Assembly: GCF_002251855.1 (NCBI RefSeq) | Contig: NZ_NOXW01000021.1 | Location: forward strand, 1 to 64,000 | From: Rhodoferax sp. TH121 | GTDB taxonomy: Bacteria > Pseudomonadota > Gammaproteobacteria > Burkholderiales > Burkholderiaceae_C | Direction: 5' to 3' | DNA length: 64,000 bases | Shown here: in pieces, positions 26,646 to 34,293 of the stretch | How the letters are laid out: each line of letters opens with the position of its first letter | Position numbering within the stretch: position 1 is the stretch's first letter | Notes under the pieces: model-generated | Seen by the model: the letters and a program-made list of their open reading frames with translations, nothing else | What the model was told of the DNA's origin: nothing | Database searches by the model: none | Translations under genes and position numbers: made by a program

Positions 26646-29336
26646 TCAGAGCTTGTGGCTCACCAGCTTGAAGTCAGGGTCTTCGGCGTAGGTCTTGACG
26701 GTGAAGCCCAGGTTGCGCATGAGCCGCAGCATGCCGGGGTTGTGCACCAGCACCAGGCCGTCGATCTCGCTCAGGCCTTTGTCGCGGGCCACATCCATGA
26801 TGGACTGCATCAGCCGCGAACCCAGGCCCTTGCCGCTGTAGTCGTCGGCCACCACCAATGAGAACTCGCAGCTCGATTGGTCGGGGTTGGTGACGTAGCG
26901 CGACACGCCGATGATGCGTTCGGTCTCGGTAAAGTCACCCTCGCCATTGGCCACGCGCTCCTTGTGCACCGCCACCAGTGCCATCTCGCGGTCGTAGTCG
27001 ATCAGCGTGAAGCGCGCCAGCATGGCTGGGGGGAGCTCGTGCATGCTGGAGACAAAACGGAAGTAGCGGCTTTCTTTGGACAGACCTTGCACCAGCGTTT
27101 GCAGCATCTGCGCATCGTCGGGCTGGATGGGGCGCACGGTGTATTCGCCGCCATCGCGCATGGGCCACAGCTGTTCGTACTGCGCGGGGTAGGGCAGGAT
27201 GGAGAGGTGGTTGTAGTTGTGGATGCGGCTGCTCACGCCCTGGGTGGCGTGGTCGATCACAATGCGCGCATCCACCGCCACTGCGCCATGCTCATCCACG
27301 ATGATGGGGTTGATGTCCATCTCGCGCAGCTGGGGCAGCTCACACACCATCTCGGAGATGCGCAGCAGAATCTGCTCCAGCATGTCCACGTTGGCGGGCT
27401 GGCTACCTCGCCATTCGCCCAGCGTCTCGGCCACGCGGGAGCGCTCAATCAGGCGGCGTGCCAAAAACTGGTTGAGCGGTGGCAGCTCCATGGCCCGGTC
27501 GTTGATCAGCTCGATCATGGTGCCACCGGCGCCAAACGCAATGACAGGGCCAAATGGATCGTCGGTGACCAGGCCAATATAGATCTCGCGCCCGTGGCGC
27601 GGGCGCACCATGCTCTGCACGGTGACGCCGTTGATACGCGCATCCGGGCGCAGCTTCTTCACGGTTTGCACCATGTCGTTGTAGGTGTCGCGCACACCGG
27701 TGGCGTTCATGATGTTGAGCGCTACGCCGCCCACATCTGACTTGTGGCTGATGTCCGGCGAGTCGATCTTCAGCACCGCCGGAAAGCCCAGCTGCGTGGC
27801 AATCATCATGGCCTCGTTGGCACTGCGCGCCAGGATGGTCTGCGTGACTGGAATATGGAAGGCCGAGAGCAGCGTCTTGGACTCCATCTCGGTCAGCACC
27901 TTGCGGCGCTCGGCCAGCACACTCTCAATCACCAAGCGTGCGCCTTCAATGTCGGGCTTGGCCAGGGTGGAGAGCGGCGGCGGCGTTTGTTGCAGCAGTA
28001 GCTGGTTTTGGTAGAAGGATGCAATGTTGCCAAAGGCCCCCACCGCCGCTTCGGGGGTGCGAAAGCTCGGGATCTCTGCCTCTTTGAGGATGCTGCGCGC
28101 CGCGTTCACCGTGGTGTCGCCCATCCAGCACGACAAGAGCGGCTTGCCCATGGTCTTTTTTTCGTCGGCCAGGGCCGTGGCCACGGCAGACGCATCGTTG
28201 CCAGCCTTGGGCGAATAGATGGCCAACACGCCGTCCACCCCGCGGTCGCGGCTGGCGGCCTGGATGGCGGCGCGGTAGTGCTCGGGCCCGGCGTCCTCCG
28301 ACAGGTCCAGCAGATCGGTCAGCGAGGCTAGTTCGGGCAACAGCGGCTTGAGCTGCGCGGCCGATTCGGCTGACAGCTTGCCCAGCGCCAGCTGCAGCTC
28401 GTTGATCCAGTCGGCCGCCAGCACACCGGGGCCGCCGCCGTTGGTCACGATGGCCAGGCGTTTGCCCACGGGCCGGTAACGCGAGGCCAGGCACTTGGCC
28501 GCTGAAAACAGTTCCACAAACGAGCGCACCCGCACCGCACCGGCGCGCCGCAGCGCGGAGTCAAACACATCGTCGCTGCCAACAATGGTGCCGCTGTGGG
28601 TTTGCGCCGCCTCGTTGCCCGCAGGTTTGCGTCCTGCCTTCAGCACCACCACCGGCTTGGCATTGGCCGCCATGCGCAGTGCACTCATGAAACGGCGCGC
28701 GCTGGAAATGCCCTCCAGGTAGACCACGATGCTTTGCGTTTGCGCGTCGTTGGCCAAGAAGTCCAGCACATGTGCAATGTCCACCACCGTGTGCGGCCCT
28801 AGCGAGACCACCGATGAGAACCCCACCGCATTGTTGGCCGCCCAGTCCAGCATGGACGAAGTGAGCGCGCCCGACTGCGACACCAGCGCCAGCGAACCGC
28901 GCTGGGCCAGTGGCCCGGCTGCGCTGGCATTGAGCTGCAACTGTGGGCGCTGCAGGCCCAGGCCGTTGGGCCCCAGCAGGTGCACGCCCTCGCGGCGGGC
29001 AATTTTCTTCAGCTCGGCTGCTTGTTCGGCGGTGATACCGCTAGAGATGATGAGCGCCGCGCGGCAGGCCACCCGGCCCGCAATCTCCAGCGCCGCCGCC
29101 ACATCCTTGGGGGGCAGGGCGATGATGGCCAGGTCCGATCGGGCCTGGGCCAGCTCTGCCAGCGTGCCGCTGCTGTGAATGTCCAGAAACCGCAGGCTGC
29201 CGCTGAAGGTTTGCGCCTTCAGCGAGGCCACCACGGCGCGTGCTTGCGGTGTCTGCGCCTCGGGGTCGTCCACCGGCCCCGCAAACACAAGGATGGACTG
29301 GGGGGCGAACAGGGGGGTGAGAAAGTGTTTGTCCAT
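26646..29336 (-). CDS. Pat-type protein lysine acetyltransferase (acyl-CoA synthetase-like + GNAT)
   Basis: An 896-residue protein in the order CoA-binding domain (about 1-135), succinyl-CoA-ligase-like domains (about 140-460), ATP-grasp (about 480-690, with AVLKIDSPDISHKSDVGGVA and DINPIIVDEHGAVAVDARI) and a C-terminal GNAT domain (about 725-890, with FSLVVADDYSGKGLGSRLMQ carrying the acetyl-CoA pyrophosphate loop). This is the architecture of Salmonella Pat/E. coli PatZ, which acetylate and shut down acetyl-CoA synthetase. The ATG at 29336 is 8 bases after the stop of a deacetylase gene. A weak ribosome site supports translational coupling. Confidence 0.92.
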   Translation of the reverse strand: MDKHFLTPLFAPQSILVFAGPVDDPEAQTPQARAVVASLKAQTFSGSLRFLDIHSSGTLAELAQARSDLAIIALPPKDVAAALEIAGRVACRAALIISSGITAEQAAELKKIARREGVHLLGPNGLGLQRPQLQLNASAAGPLAQRGSLALVSQSGALTSSMLDWAANNAVGFSSVVSLGPHTVVDIAHVLDFLANDAQTQSIVVYLEGISSARRFMSALRMAANAKPVVVLKAGRKPAGNEAAQTHSGTIVGSDDVFDSALRRAGAVRVRSFVELFSAAKCLASRYRPVGKRLAIVTNGGGPGVLAADWINELQLALGKLSAESAAQLKPLLPELASLTDLLDLSEDAGPEHYRAAIQAASRDRGVDGVLAIYSPKAGNDASAVATALADEKKTMGKPLLSCWMGDTTVNAARSILKEAEIPSFRTPEAAVGAFGNIASFYQNQLLLQQTPPPLSTLAKPDIEGARLVIESVLAERRKVLTEMESKTLLSAFHIPVTQTILARSANEAMMIATQLGFPAVLKIDSPDISHKSDVGGVALNIMNATGVRDTYNDMVQTVKKLRPDARINGVTVQSMVRPRHGREIYIGLVTDDPFGPVIAFGAGGTMIELINDRAMELPPLNQFLARRLIERSRVAETLGEWRGSQPANVDMLEQILLRISEMVCELPQLREMDINPIIVDEHGAVAVDARIVIDHATQGVSSRIHNYNHLSILPYPAQYEQLWPMRDGGEYTVRPIQPDDAQMLQTLVQGLSKESRYFRFVSSMHELPPAMLARFTLIDYDREMALVAVHKERVANGEGDFTETERIIGVSRYVTNPDQSSCEFSLVVADDYSGKGLGSRLMQSIMDVARDKGLSEIDGLVLVHNPGMLRLMRNLGFTVKTYAEDPDFKLVSHKL

Positions 29337-29344
29337 GGGGTTCT

Positions 29345-30271
29345 CTAGTCTGCGCCTATCAATACTTTGACGTGTTCGGCCACGCTGCGGGCCAGTGGGT
29401 TCAGCACGTAGCCGCCCTCCAGGCACGAGATGACGCGCCCCTGGCAATGCCGCTGGGCCACGTCCATCAGCTGCCGGGTGACCCAGGCGTAGTCGGCATC
29501 CACTAGGCCCAGGTTGCCCATGTCGTCTTCGCGGTGGGCGTCGAACCCGGCAGAAATGTAGATGAGTTGCGGCTCAAACGCATCCAGTGCCGGAATCCAC
29601 TGGGTTAGCACCGCTTCGCGAAACTTGTCGCTGCCCGAGCGCGAAGGCAGGCCCACATTCACCATGTTCGGGCCGGTGGCGTTCTCGCCGGTAAAGGGGT
29701 AGAGGCCTTCTTCAAAAATGGAGCACATCAACACCCGCTCGTCGCCCCTGAAAATGTCCTCACTGCCATTGCCGTGGTGCACGTCAAAGTCGATCAGCGC
29801 CACGCGCTGCAAGCCGTGCACATTGAGCGCATGGCGTATGCCCACCGCCACATTGTTGAAGAAACAAAAGCCCATGGCCGCCGCGCGCTCGGCATGGTGG
29901 CCCGGCGGGCGCACGCAGCAAAAAGCGCTGGGCACGTTGCCGGCCAGCACCAGATCCGTGGCCTGCACGGCAGCCCCTGCGGCACGCAGGGCGGCGGGCA
30001 CCGTGTAGGGGTTCATGTCGGTGTCGGGGTCCACCTTGTGGTAGCCCTCGGTGGGTGCCGCGTCCAGCAGCTCGTGCACGTAGTTGCTAGCGTGGGCACG
30101 GCCCAGCTGCTCCTCGGTGGCCAGCGGTGCGTCGTAGGTGTTCATGTAGTCCAGCAGCCCCTTGACCAGCAGCATGTCGTGGATGGCGCCCAGCCGTTCC
30201 GGGCATTCGGGGTGGTGGGGCCCCATCTCATGGCGGGCGCAATCGGGGTGCGAAATATAGGCGGGCAGCAC
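29345..30271 (-). CDS. Histone deacetylase family protein (AcuC-like)
   Basis: A 308-residue zinc-dependent deacetylase of the arginase-deacetylase fold. Active-site stretches are PPGHHAERAAAMGFCFFNN (His pair), LIDFDVHHGNGSEDIF (Asp and His zinc ligands) and SAGFDAHREDDMGNL (second Asp ligand), with LEGGYVL near the end. The frame runs much further upstream, but GTG at 30271 is preceded by GCAGGAGACAAC, a good ribosome site, and matches the usual N-terminus (PAYISHPDCARHEMGPHHPE). Upstream of the Pat-type acetyltransferase in one operon, which suggests that the two proteins set lysine acetylation of common targets. Confidence 0.92.
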   Translation of the reverse strand: MLPAYISHPDCARHEMGPHHPECPERLGAIHDMLLVKGLLDYMNTYDAPLATEEQLGRAHASNYVHELLDAAPTEGYHKVDPDTDMNPYTVPAALRAAGAAVQATDLVLAGNVPSAFCCVRPPGHHAERAAAMGFCFFNNVAVGIRHALNVHGLQRVALIDFDVHHGNGSEDIFRGDERVLMCSIFEEGLYPFTGENATGPNMVNVGLPSRSGSDKFREAVLTQWIPALDAFEPQLIYISAGFDAHREDDMGNLGLVDADYAWVTRQLMDVAQRHCQGRVISCLEGGYVLNPLARSVAEHVKVLIGAD

Positions 30272-30424
30272 GTTGTCTCCTGCAGGGGATGTTCCAGCCA
30301 GTCTAGGCAGCCATGCTGACACCAGTCTTGACATGGCGCAATAGGCAGTGGCGTGGGTAGACATCCCCTGAATCCTTGGGGATTCCTGCCCCCGGCAGGC
30401 TCTGTTGATACCATCGCGGCACCC

Positions 30425-31453
30425 ATGACATCCAAGCCCCTTCCTTCTGGCCGCACGGTCACCTCCCACCGTTTTGTCGTCGCCAGCTCCTATGTGCTGG
30501 TGGGCATTATTTGTTTGACCGTCTTGGTCTACGGCATGTTGCCCGGCCTGTTGGCCGTGTGTTTGGGCTTTATGGTGGCGCAGGCGCTCAGCACCAGCCA
30601 GCGTTTGGGGCGGTGGCGGCCCAGCCCGTTTGTGGCGGCGGCGTGGGTCATCTTGGTGCCTTTGGTGCTGTTTGGTCTGGTCTTGTCCAATGCCAAAGGC
30701 ATGGTGCTGGGCGCCAGTGCCCAATACGCGGCCTTGCTGCACCACCTGGCAGGCACTGTGCTGGAGATTCGTCAAAAGCTGCCGCCGGACCTGGCTGCCC
30801 ACCTGCCCGATGGCCTGGTGGCTGCGCAAGCCTGGCTGGCCGCCTATTTGCAAAGCCAGGCCCGCGCCATCACCGGCTTTGGTTCTGCCAGCCTGCAGGG
30901 CCTGCTGCTCGCCTACGTCGGCCTCGTCATTGGCGGCCTGATTGTGGGCACCCCCGGTGTGTCCGACCCCGCGCCCCTGCGTGCTGCGGCCCGCACCCGG
31001 GCCCGGCACTTCATCGGCGCGTTCCGCCAGATTGTGGTCGCGCAGTTCTGGATCGCCGCTTTCAACGCCGTCTGCACCGCCTTGTTCTTGTTTGGCGCCT
31101 TGCCCTTGTTTGACGTGATGGTGCCGTACTCGGGCATGCTGGTGGCGCTCACCTTCTTTGCCGGCCTCATCCCCATCGTGGGCAACCTGCTGTGCAACGG
31201 CGTGCTCACGCTGGCCGGCATGTCGGTGGCGCCCATGGTGGGCCTGGCCTGCCTCATGTTCCTCATTGCCATTCACAAGTTCGAATACGTCATCAACGCC
31301 AAGGTGGTGGGTAAACGCACCGGCACCACTGCCTGGGAGTTGCTCACCGTCATGTTTGTGGGTGAAGCCATCTTTGGCGTGGCGGGCCTGGTGGCCGCGC
31401 CGCTGTACTACGCCTATGTGAAGCGCGAGCTGCTGGAGGCCGGGCTGGTCTAG
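30425..31453 (+). CDS. AI-2E family transporter
   Basis: A 342-residue membrane protein of the PerM/TqsA/YdiK family. Two adjacent N-terminal membrane segments (about residues 17-55), one at 70-95, an amphipathic soluble stretch (about 100-170) and a C-terminal block of four or five segments (LTFFAGLIPIVGNLLCNGVL is the family's conserved loop). Some members export autoinducer-2 and others act in Na+/H+ exchange, so the substrate cannot be named. The ATG at 30425 is preferred to the frame's upstream extension. Divergent from the deacetylase gene. Confidence 0.88.
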   Translation: MTSKPLPSGRTVTSHRFVVASSYVLVGIICLTVLVYGMLPGLLAVCLGFMVAQALSTSQRLGRWRPSPFVAAAWVILVPLVLFGLVLSNAKGMVLGASAQYAALLHHLAGTVLEIRQKLPPDLAAHLPDGLVAAQAWLAAYLQSQARAITGFGSASLQGLLLAYVGLVIGGLIVGTPGVSDPAPLRAAARTRARHFIGAFRQIVVAQFWIAAFNAVCTALFLFGALPLFDVMVPYSGMLVALTFFAGLIPIVGNLLCNGVLTLAGMSVAPMVGLACLMFLIAIHKFEYVINAKVVGKRTGTTAWELLTVMFVGEAIFGVAGLVAAPLYYAYVKRELLEAGLV

Positions 31454-31454
31454 G

Positions 31455-31519
31455 TTTTTAAGCCTTTTAGGCCTCTAGACCCCGTAGATACTGCGTAAGC
31501 AGCTTCTGATTTGATAGCA
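31455..31519 (-). repeat. Family 1 interspersed repeat, copy 8
   Basis: Reverse copy: GCCTCTAGACCCCGTAGATA then CTGCGTAAGCAGCTTCTGAT TTGATAGC. It follows the AI-2E family gene by 2 bases and precedes the VOC gene. Confidence 0.8.
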
Positions 31520-31571
31520 TGTTGAGGCTGCTGTCTCTGCCACAGGGCAGGGCAGCCTACCGGAGGGGCCC

Positions 31572-31964
31572 ATGTTTTCCCACATCTTTGTCGGCGTGAC
31601 CGACTTCGAGCGCGCGCTGCGCTTCTACACCCCCGTGATGCAGGCGCTGGGCCAACAACAACGCTTCATCGACCGCAGCCGCCCCTGGGCCGGCTGGCAG
31701 ACCGAAGGCGTGGCGCGCCCGCTGTTCCTGATTGGCAAGCCGTTTGAAGGCGAGCATGCGGCCGGTAACGGCCAGATGACCGCCTTTCTGGCGGAAAGCC
31801 GCGTGCAGGTGGATGCGGTGTACCAAGCCGCGTTGGCCCATGGCGGCACTAGCGAAGGCGCGCCGGGGTTGCGGCCGGAGTATCACGCGAACTACTACGG
31901 TGCCTACTTTCGGGATACGGAGGGGAACAAGCTGTGTGTGGCTTGTCATGCGGAACAGGTGTGA
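31572..31964 (+). CDS. VOC family (glyoxalase-like) protein
   Basis: A 130-residue vicinal-oxygen-chelate protein with paired beta-alpha-beta units: MFSHIFVGVTDFERALRFYT at the start and YYGAYFRDTEGNKLCVACH at the end, the latter with the typical metal-site acidic position in RDTEGN. GGAGG lies 8 bases before the ATG. Members include glyoxalases and drug-binding proteins; no specific role can be assigned. It is the last gene before the cassette array. Confidence 0.88.
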   Translation: MFSHIFVGVTDFERALRFYTPVMQALGQQQRFIDRSRPWAGWQTEGVARPLFLIGKPFEGEHAAGNGQMTAFLAESRVQVDAVYQAALAHGGTSEGAPGLRPEYHANYYGAYFRDTEGNKLCVACHAEQV

Positions 31965-32191
31965 TGGCACGCTAAATTGAAAGCGTTCTTGCAGGATTTC
32001 CCCATTCTGTTATCACAGCGCTAAAAATCATCAGGCATCTAAAAGGCCAAGCCATTCAACGGCTTACAGCGCAGCGGCTCGGCATGTTAGTAGGCACGCT
32101 GTCTTGTTAATAAGCAGCTTTGCAGGGTTTGGCTTCATTTTCATAAAAGCCCTGCAGTCTTGCAGTCTGCGAAATCAGATATAAATCAAGC

Positions 32192-32273
32192 ACTTAACAA
32201 ACACACGGGAGGAAAACATGCTGCCATATGACCTTGTTCATAAGACCTGTTTGACGTCTGTAACACGTTAAAC
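32192..32273 (+). other. attI-like or attC-like boundary site of the cassette array
   Basis: ACTTAAC at 32192-32198 fits RYYYAAC and GTTAAAC at 32267-32273 fits GTTRRRY, 82 bases in total. Unlike the attC sites downstream, the interior has no convincing stem. This makes an attI-like entry site more likely than a cassette attC, but neither is proven. The sequence 31965-32191 upstream shows no gene. Confidence 0.45.
32218..32271 (+). CDS. 17-codon leader ORF at the cassette boundary
   Basis: ATG at 32218 is preceded by GGGAGGAAAAC, one of the strongest ribosome sites in the window. The peptide is MLPYDLVHKTCLTSVTR and its TAA overlaps the GTTAAAC box. The next gene starts only 5 bases later and has no ribosome site of its own. 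In class 1 integrons the short ORF-11 in attI1 raises translation of the first cassette in this way; the same role is inferred here. Conservation of the peptide has not been tested. Confidence 0.5.
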   Translation: MLPYDLVHKTCLTSVTR

Positions 32274-32276
32274 CTT

Positions 32277-32606
32277 ATGGGCTCGGATCAAGCATCAATC
32301 AGAAGCGAGCGCGCGGCGCTAAAGCTCAAGTACGGCGTGCTTTTTGAAAACGTGTCTGCCATTCTTTTCAAGGCAGACTTAGTTGGTATTAACTTTGAAA
32401 GCAATACCGACGAGTACGACCCCGAAGTCGGAACAATCCTGCCTAGACTTGGGCAGGCCAAGTCTGTGCGCGACGTAGCATTGATCGTCCACGAGGAGTT
32501 CTGCCGCTGGTTCGGCGTAGAAGAGTCATTTACTTCCGGTGACTATCAAGATGTGGCCGAACAAATTTGGAAAGAGTGGAATTCGTTCAATCAACGGCAG
32601 GTTTAA
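32277..32606 (+). CDS. Hypothetical protein, cassette gene 1
   Basis: Not recognised with certainty. 109 residues, acidic, soluble, with no signal peptide. Notable stretches are INFESNTDEYDPEVGTILPR and IVHEEFCRWFGVEESF; this resembles small bacterial proteins of the DUF1871-like type, but that is only an impression. It starts 4 bases after GTTAAAC with no ribosome site and ends in GTTTAATAG, where the stop codon lies inside the attC left box. This tight fit between stop codon and attC is typical of integron cassettes. Base composition is well below that of the chromosome around it. Confidence 0.75.
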   Translation: MGSDQASIRSERAALKLKYGVLFENVSAILFKADLVGINFESNTDEYDPEVGTILPRLGQAKSVRDVALIVHEEFCRWFGVEESFTSGDYQDVAEQIWKEWNSFNQRQV

Positions 32607-32687
32607 TAGGTTGCTCGGCACGGACACGCAACCGAAGGCTGCCGCTGCGCGGCACGGGCTGCGTGCCGGGCAGCTCCAACGTTAGGC
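32601..32687 (+). other. attC site 1
   Basis: 87 bases from GTTTAAT (RYYYAAC with one change) to GTTAGGC (perfect GTTRRRY). The arms AGGTTGCTCGGCACG and CGTGCCGGGCAGCTCCAAC pair with a bulge, giving the folded single-strand form used by integron integrases. The centre (CGCTGCGCGGCACG) is GC-rich. Confidence 0.8.
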
Positions 32688-32709
32688 CCGCAGAAATGAG
32701 GCAGAACAA

Positions 32710-33090
32710 ATGAGAATGCGATTTTCGATATTCCCGGTTTTCGTGTTGCTTGTAGCGCTTTCGGGTTGTGCAACGAGGCCGCCGACCGTTCAGCAACCCG
32801 TTGTTCCGAGCGAATCCGTGTCGGCAAGCATTGCTGGTACCACTTGGGTTGGCACAGACTCCGATGGCGATTACTACGAGTATCACTTCCAGGCGGACGG
32901 TGCCATGCACTACAAGTCACCAACTGGGTTCTGGAAAAACGGTACATGGAAACAGGACAAGGGTTCCATCTATATGGAGACGAACAAAAGGTACTCCGAG
33001 TACCAAGGGGTGATCACTGGCGCCCATATCGAAGGGCAAGCGTGGAACATTACAGGTCGAAGGTGGACATGGGTAGCGGAGAAGAGATGA
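32710..33090 (+). CDS. Putative small lipoprotein, cassette gene 2
   Basis: A 126-residue predicted lipoprotein. The signal sequence is positively charged (MRMRF), hydrophobic (SIFPVFVLLVA) and ends in the lipobox LSGC with the lipidated Cys at residue 19. The mature part is a small beta-rich domain, with GTTWVGTDSDGDYYEYHFQA and GFWKNGTWKQDKGSIYMET, reminiscent of lipocalin/META-like or lysozyme-inhibitor-like folds, but no family is claimed. The ATG is 22 bases after GTTAGGC, with GAGGCAG as a possible ribosome site. Exported cassette products are common in chromosomal arrays. Confidence 0.75.
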   Translation: MRMRFSIFPVFVLLVALSGCATRPPTVQQPVVPSESVSASIAGTTWVGTDSDGDYYEYHFQADGAMHYKSPTGFWKNGTWKQDKGSIYMETNKRYSEYQGVITGAHIEGQAWNITGRRWTWVAEKR

Positions 33091-33097
33091 CGTCTTG

Positions 33098-33161
33098 GTC
33101 TAACAACTGGTTCCTTCCAGCGGACGGCGCTGCGCGCCGCCGCTGAACCGGAACGCTATGC
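33098..33161 (+). other. attC site 2 (short, right box diverged)
   Basis: 64 bases from GTCTAAC (perfect RYYYAAC) to GCTATGC, which departs from GTTRRRY at two positions. GGTTCCTTCCAGCGGACGGC pairs with GCCGCCGCTGAACCGGAAC around GCTGCGC. The next gene's ATG lies inside the right box. Confidence 0.65.
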
Positions 33162-33415
33162 AGAGTGAACAGCCTCCGCTTGCCAACGTTGGCGAACTGC
33201 TTGAAACGATGACTGTGCGTTTGCAAATGCAGCGCCAAGGCCTCACATATCCTCGGAAATCAGTGTGTGCGGCAACGGAGCTGCTCGTCGAGCGCTTGGT
33301 GAACGTCAGTCCAACGGAATTTGTGGAAATTCGTTCATATCCAGGTGTAGTTGCTCGCTATGTGCGATTAATGACTGGTGAAGTCCTTGCGGAAATTCCA
33401 GAGCACGATGCATAA
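33158..33415 (+). CDS. Hypothetical protein, cassette gene 3
   Basis: Not recognised. 85 residues, soluble, mixed charge, with a helical first half (NVGELLETMTVRLQMQRQGL) and a strand-rich end (EIRSYPGVVARYVRLMTGEV). It starts within the right-hand attC box, so its upstream translation signal comes from the preceding attC or from reinitiation. It ends in GCATAAG, a poor match to a left box. Confidence 0.6.
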   Translation: MQSEQPPLANVGELLETMTVRLQMQRQGLTYPRKSVCAATELLVERLVNVSPTEFVEIRSYPGVVARYVRLMTGEVLAEIPEHDA

Positions 33416-33466
33416 GCCGTCGATCGCTAGGACCGTCAGCGGTGTCCGCTCACCTTTACATGAGGC
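33410..33466 (+). other. Possible degenerate attC
   Basis: GCATAAG (two changes from RYYYAAC) to ATGAGGC (two or three from GTTRRRY), with a central hairpin AGCGG-TGT-CCGCT. It is where an attC should stand, between two cassette genes, but the match is weak. Confidence 0.35.
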
Positions 33467-33861
33467 TTTACATGACCAGTGAATCATCGCAGCCCGAAGT
33501 TTTTACTATGAGGCCTCCCACGCCCGCAGAGGTGGACCAACTCGCAACAATCAGTGCAGTAAGCTTCGTTCTCGGATTTTTAGCCTTCATGTTGATTGTT
33601 GGTGCTGCGCTGGTCGTAGCTATTAAGACGCAACTCCCGGGCCGTTGGGCCGTGTTTCTCAGCTTTATCCTTCTTTTTGTATGGTGGGCTTCAGTTCAGT
33701 TTATGGGCGGCGATCTTGAAGTGACGTTTGGCCCGCTTGCGCTACTCGTGACTTACACGATGTACTCTGCAATTGCACTTGTCTTCGCATTCGGCTATTT
33801 GCGAATGAGTTTGGCCGTTCTCAAACAACGCGTTACGAAGGTTGCAAGCAATGAGGCCTAA
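33460..33861 (+). CDS. Hypothetical membrane protein, cassette gene 4
   Basis: Not recognised. About 133 residues with three hydrophobic segments: ISAVSFVLGFLAFMLIVGAA, then WAVFLSFILLFVWWASVQFM, then GPLALLVTYTMYSAIALVFA. A soluble N-terminus of about 25 residues and a short basic tail flank them. The ATG at 33460 is chosen; 33472 is an in-frame alternative and a GTG at 33442 a longer one. The TAA stop lies in the attC left box GCCTAAC. The AT-rich composition matches the other cassette genes. Confidence 0.7.
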   Translation: MRLYMTSESSQPEVFTMRPPTPAEVDQLATISAVSFVLGFLAFMLIVGAALVVAIKTQLPGRWAVFLSFILLFVWWASVQFMGGDLEVTFGPLALLVTYTMYSAIALVFAFGYLRMSLAVLKQRVTKVASNEA

Positions 33862-33942
33862 CAGGTCGGCCCGCTCGGACACACGGCAGAGGGTTGCCGT
33901 TTCGCTGCGCTTGCTGTGCGGCAGTAACCTCCAACGTTAAAC
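33856..33942 (+). other. attC site 3
   Basis: 87 bases from GCCTAAC to GTTAAAC, both perfect matches. The interior folds through GGGTTGCCG pairing with CGGCAGTAACC around TTTCGCTGCGCTTGCTGTG. TCCAAC precedes the right box, as in site 1. Confidence 0.78.
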
Positions 33943-33945
33943 CTC

Positions 33946-34242
33946 ATGACGCCCCAACAGAAGAAGCACCTCAGTTACGCGAAGGACCGCAGGAATGCAT
34001 ACGGCGAGAACAGCAAGTCGTCGCGGAAGAACATCCCCTTGTCGAAGGTCCTCGACATTCGGTCCGAGCGTCATGCACAAGATTCGGCGCTGGCGAAGGC
34101 TGTGGCGGCAACTAACATCGATCAACTGGATGCGGCCGAGAACACCATGCGGGCAACCAAACAGCGGCAATGGCGGAAGTCTCCCGATGAGCCGCTGGGG
34201 CAAGTTCTCATTTCAAAGAGTAAGCGCGCAGCGAGGGGTTAG
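33946..34242 (+). CDS. Hypothetical basic protein, cassette gene 5
   Basis: Not recognised. 98 residues, highly basic and polar (MTPQQKKHLSYAKDRRNAYG, then NSKSSRKNIPLSKV and a tail RQWRKSPDEPLGQV), with no membrane segment. It starts 3 bases after the attC box GTTAAAC with no ribosome site. The stop is followed by GTTAGGT at 34238-34244, a perfect GTTRRRY string, but no partner RYYYAAC or stem was found, so the array may end here by truncation. Confidence 0.65.
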   Translation: MTPQQKKHLSYAKDRRNAYGENSKSSRKNIPLSKVLDIRSERHAQDSALAKAVAATNIDQLDAAENTMRATKQRQWRKSPDEPLGQVLISKSKRAARG

Positions 34243-34293
34243 GTTTTACCTCACGCTCAGCTCAAACGCGAACCGCTCAAGGTGAATCCAGGT

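Noticed and set aside
29345..31276. 643-residue frame extending the deacetylase upstream across the AI-2E gene.
   Set aside because: The extra part is antisense to the transporter gene. The GTG at 30271 has a good ribosome site and fits the family start.
32061..32144. Minus-strand 27-codon frame beginning MKMKPNP upstream of the array, as a possible remnant of intI.
   Set aside because: It is too short, ends at once, and shows no similarity to integron integrases. No longer frame continues it.
34238..34244. GTTAGGT after the last cassette gene, a perfect GTTRRRY string.
   Set aside because: No RYYYAAC partner or stem was found 55-150 bases upstream. It may be a truncated boundary or chance.
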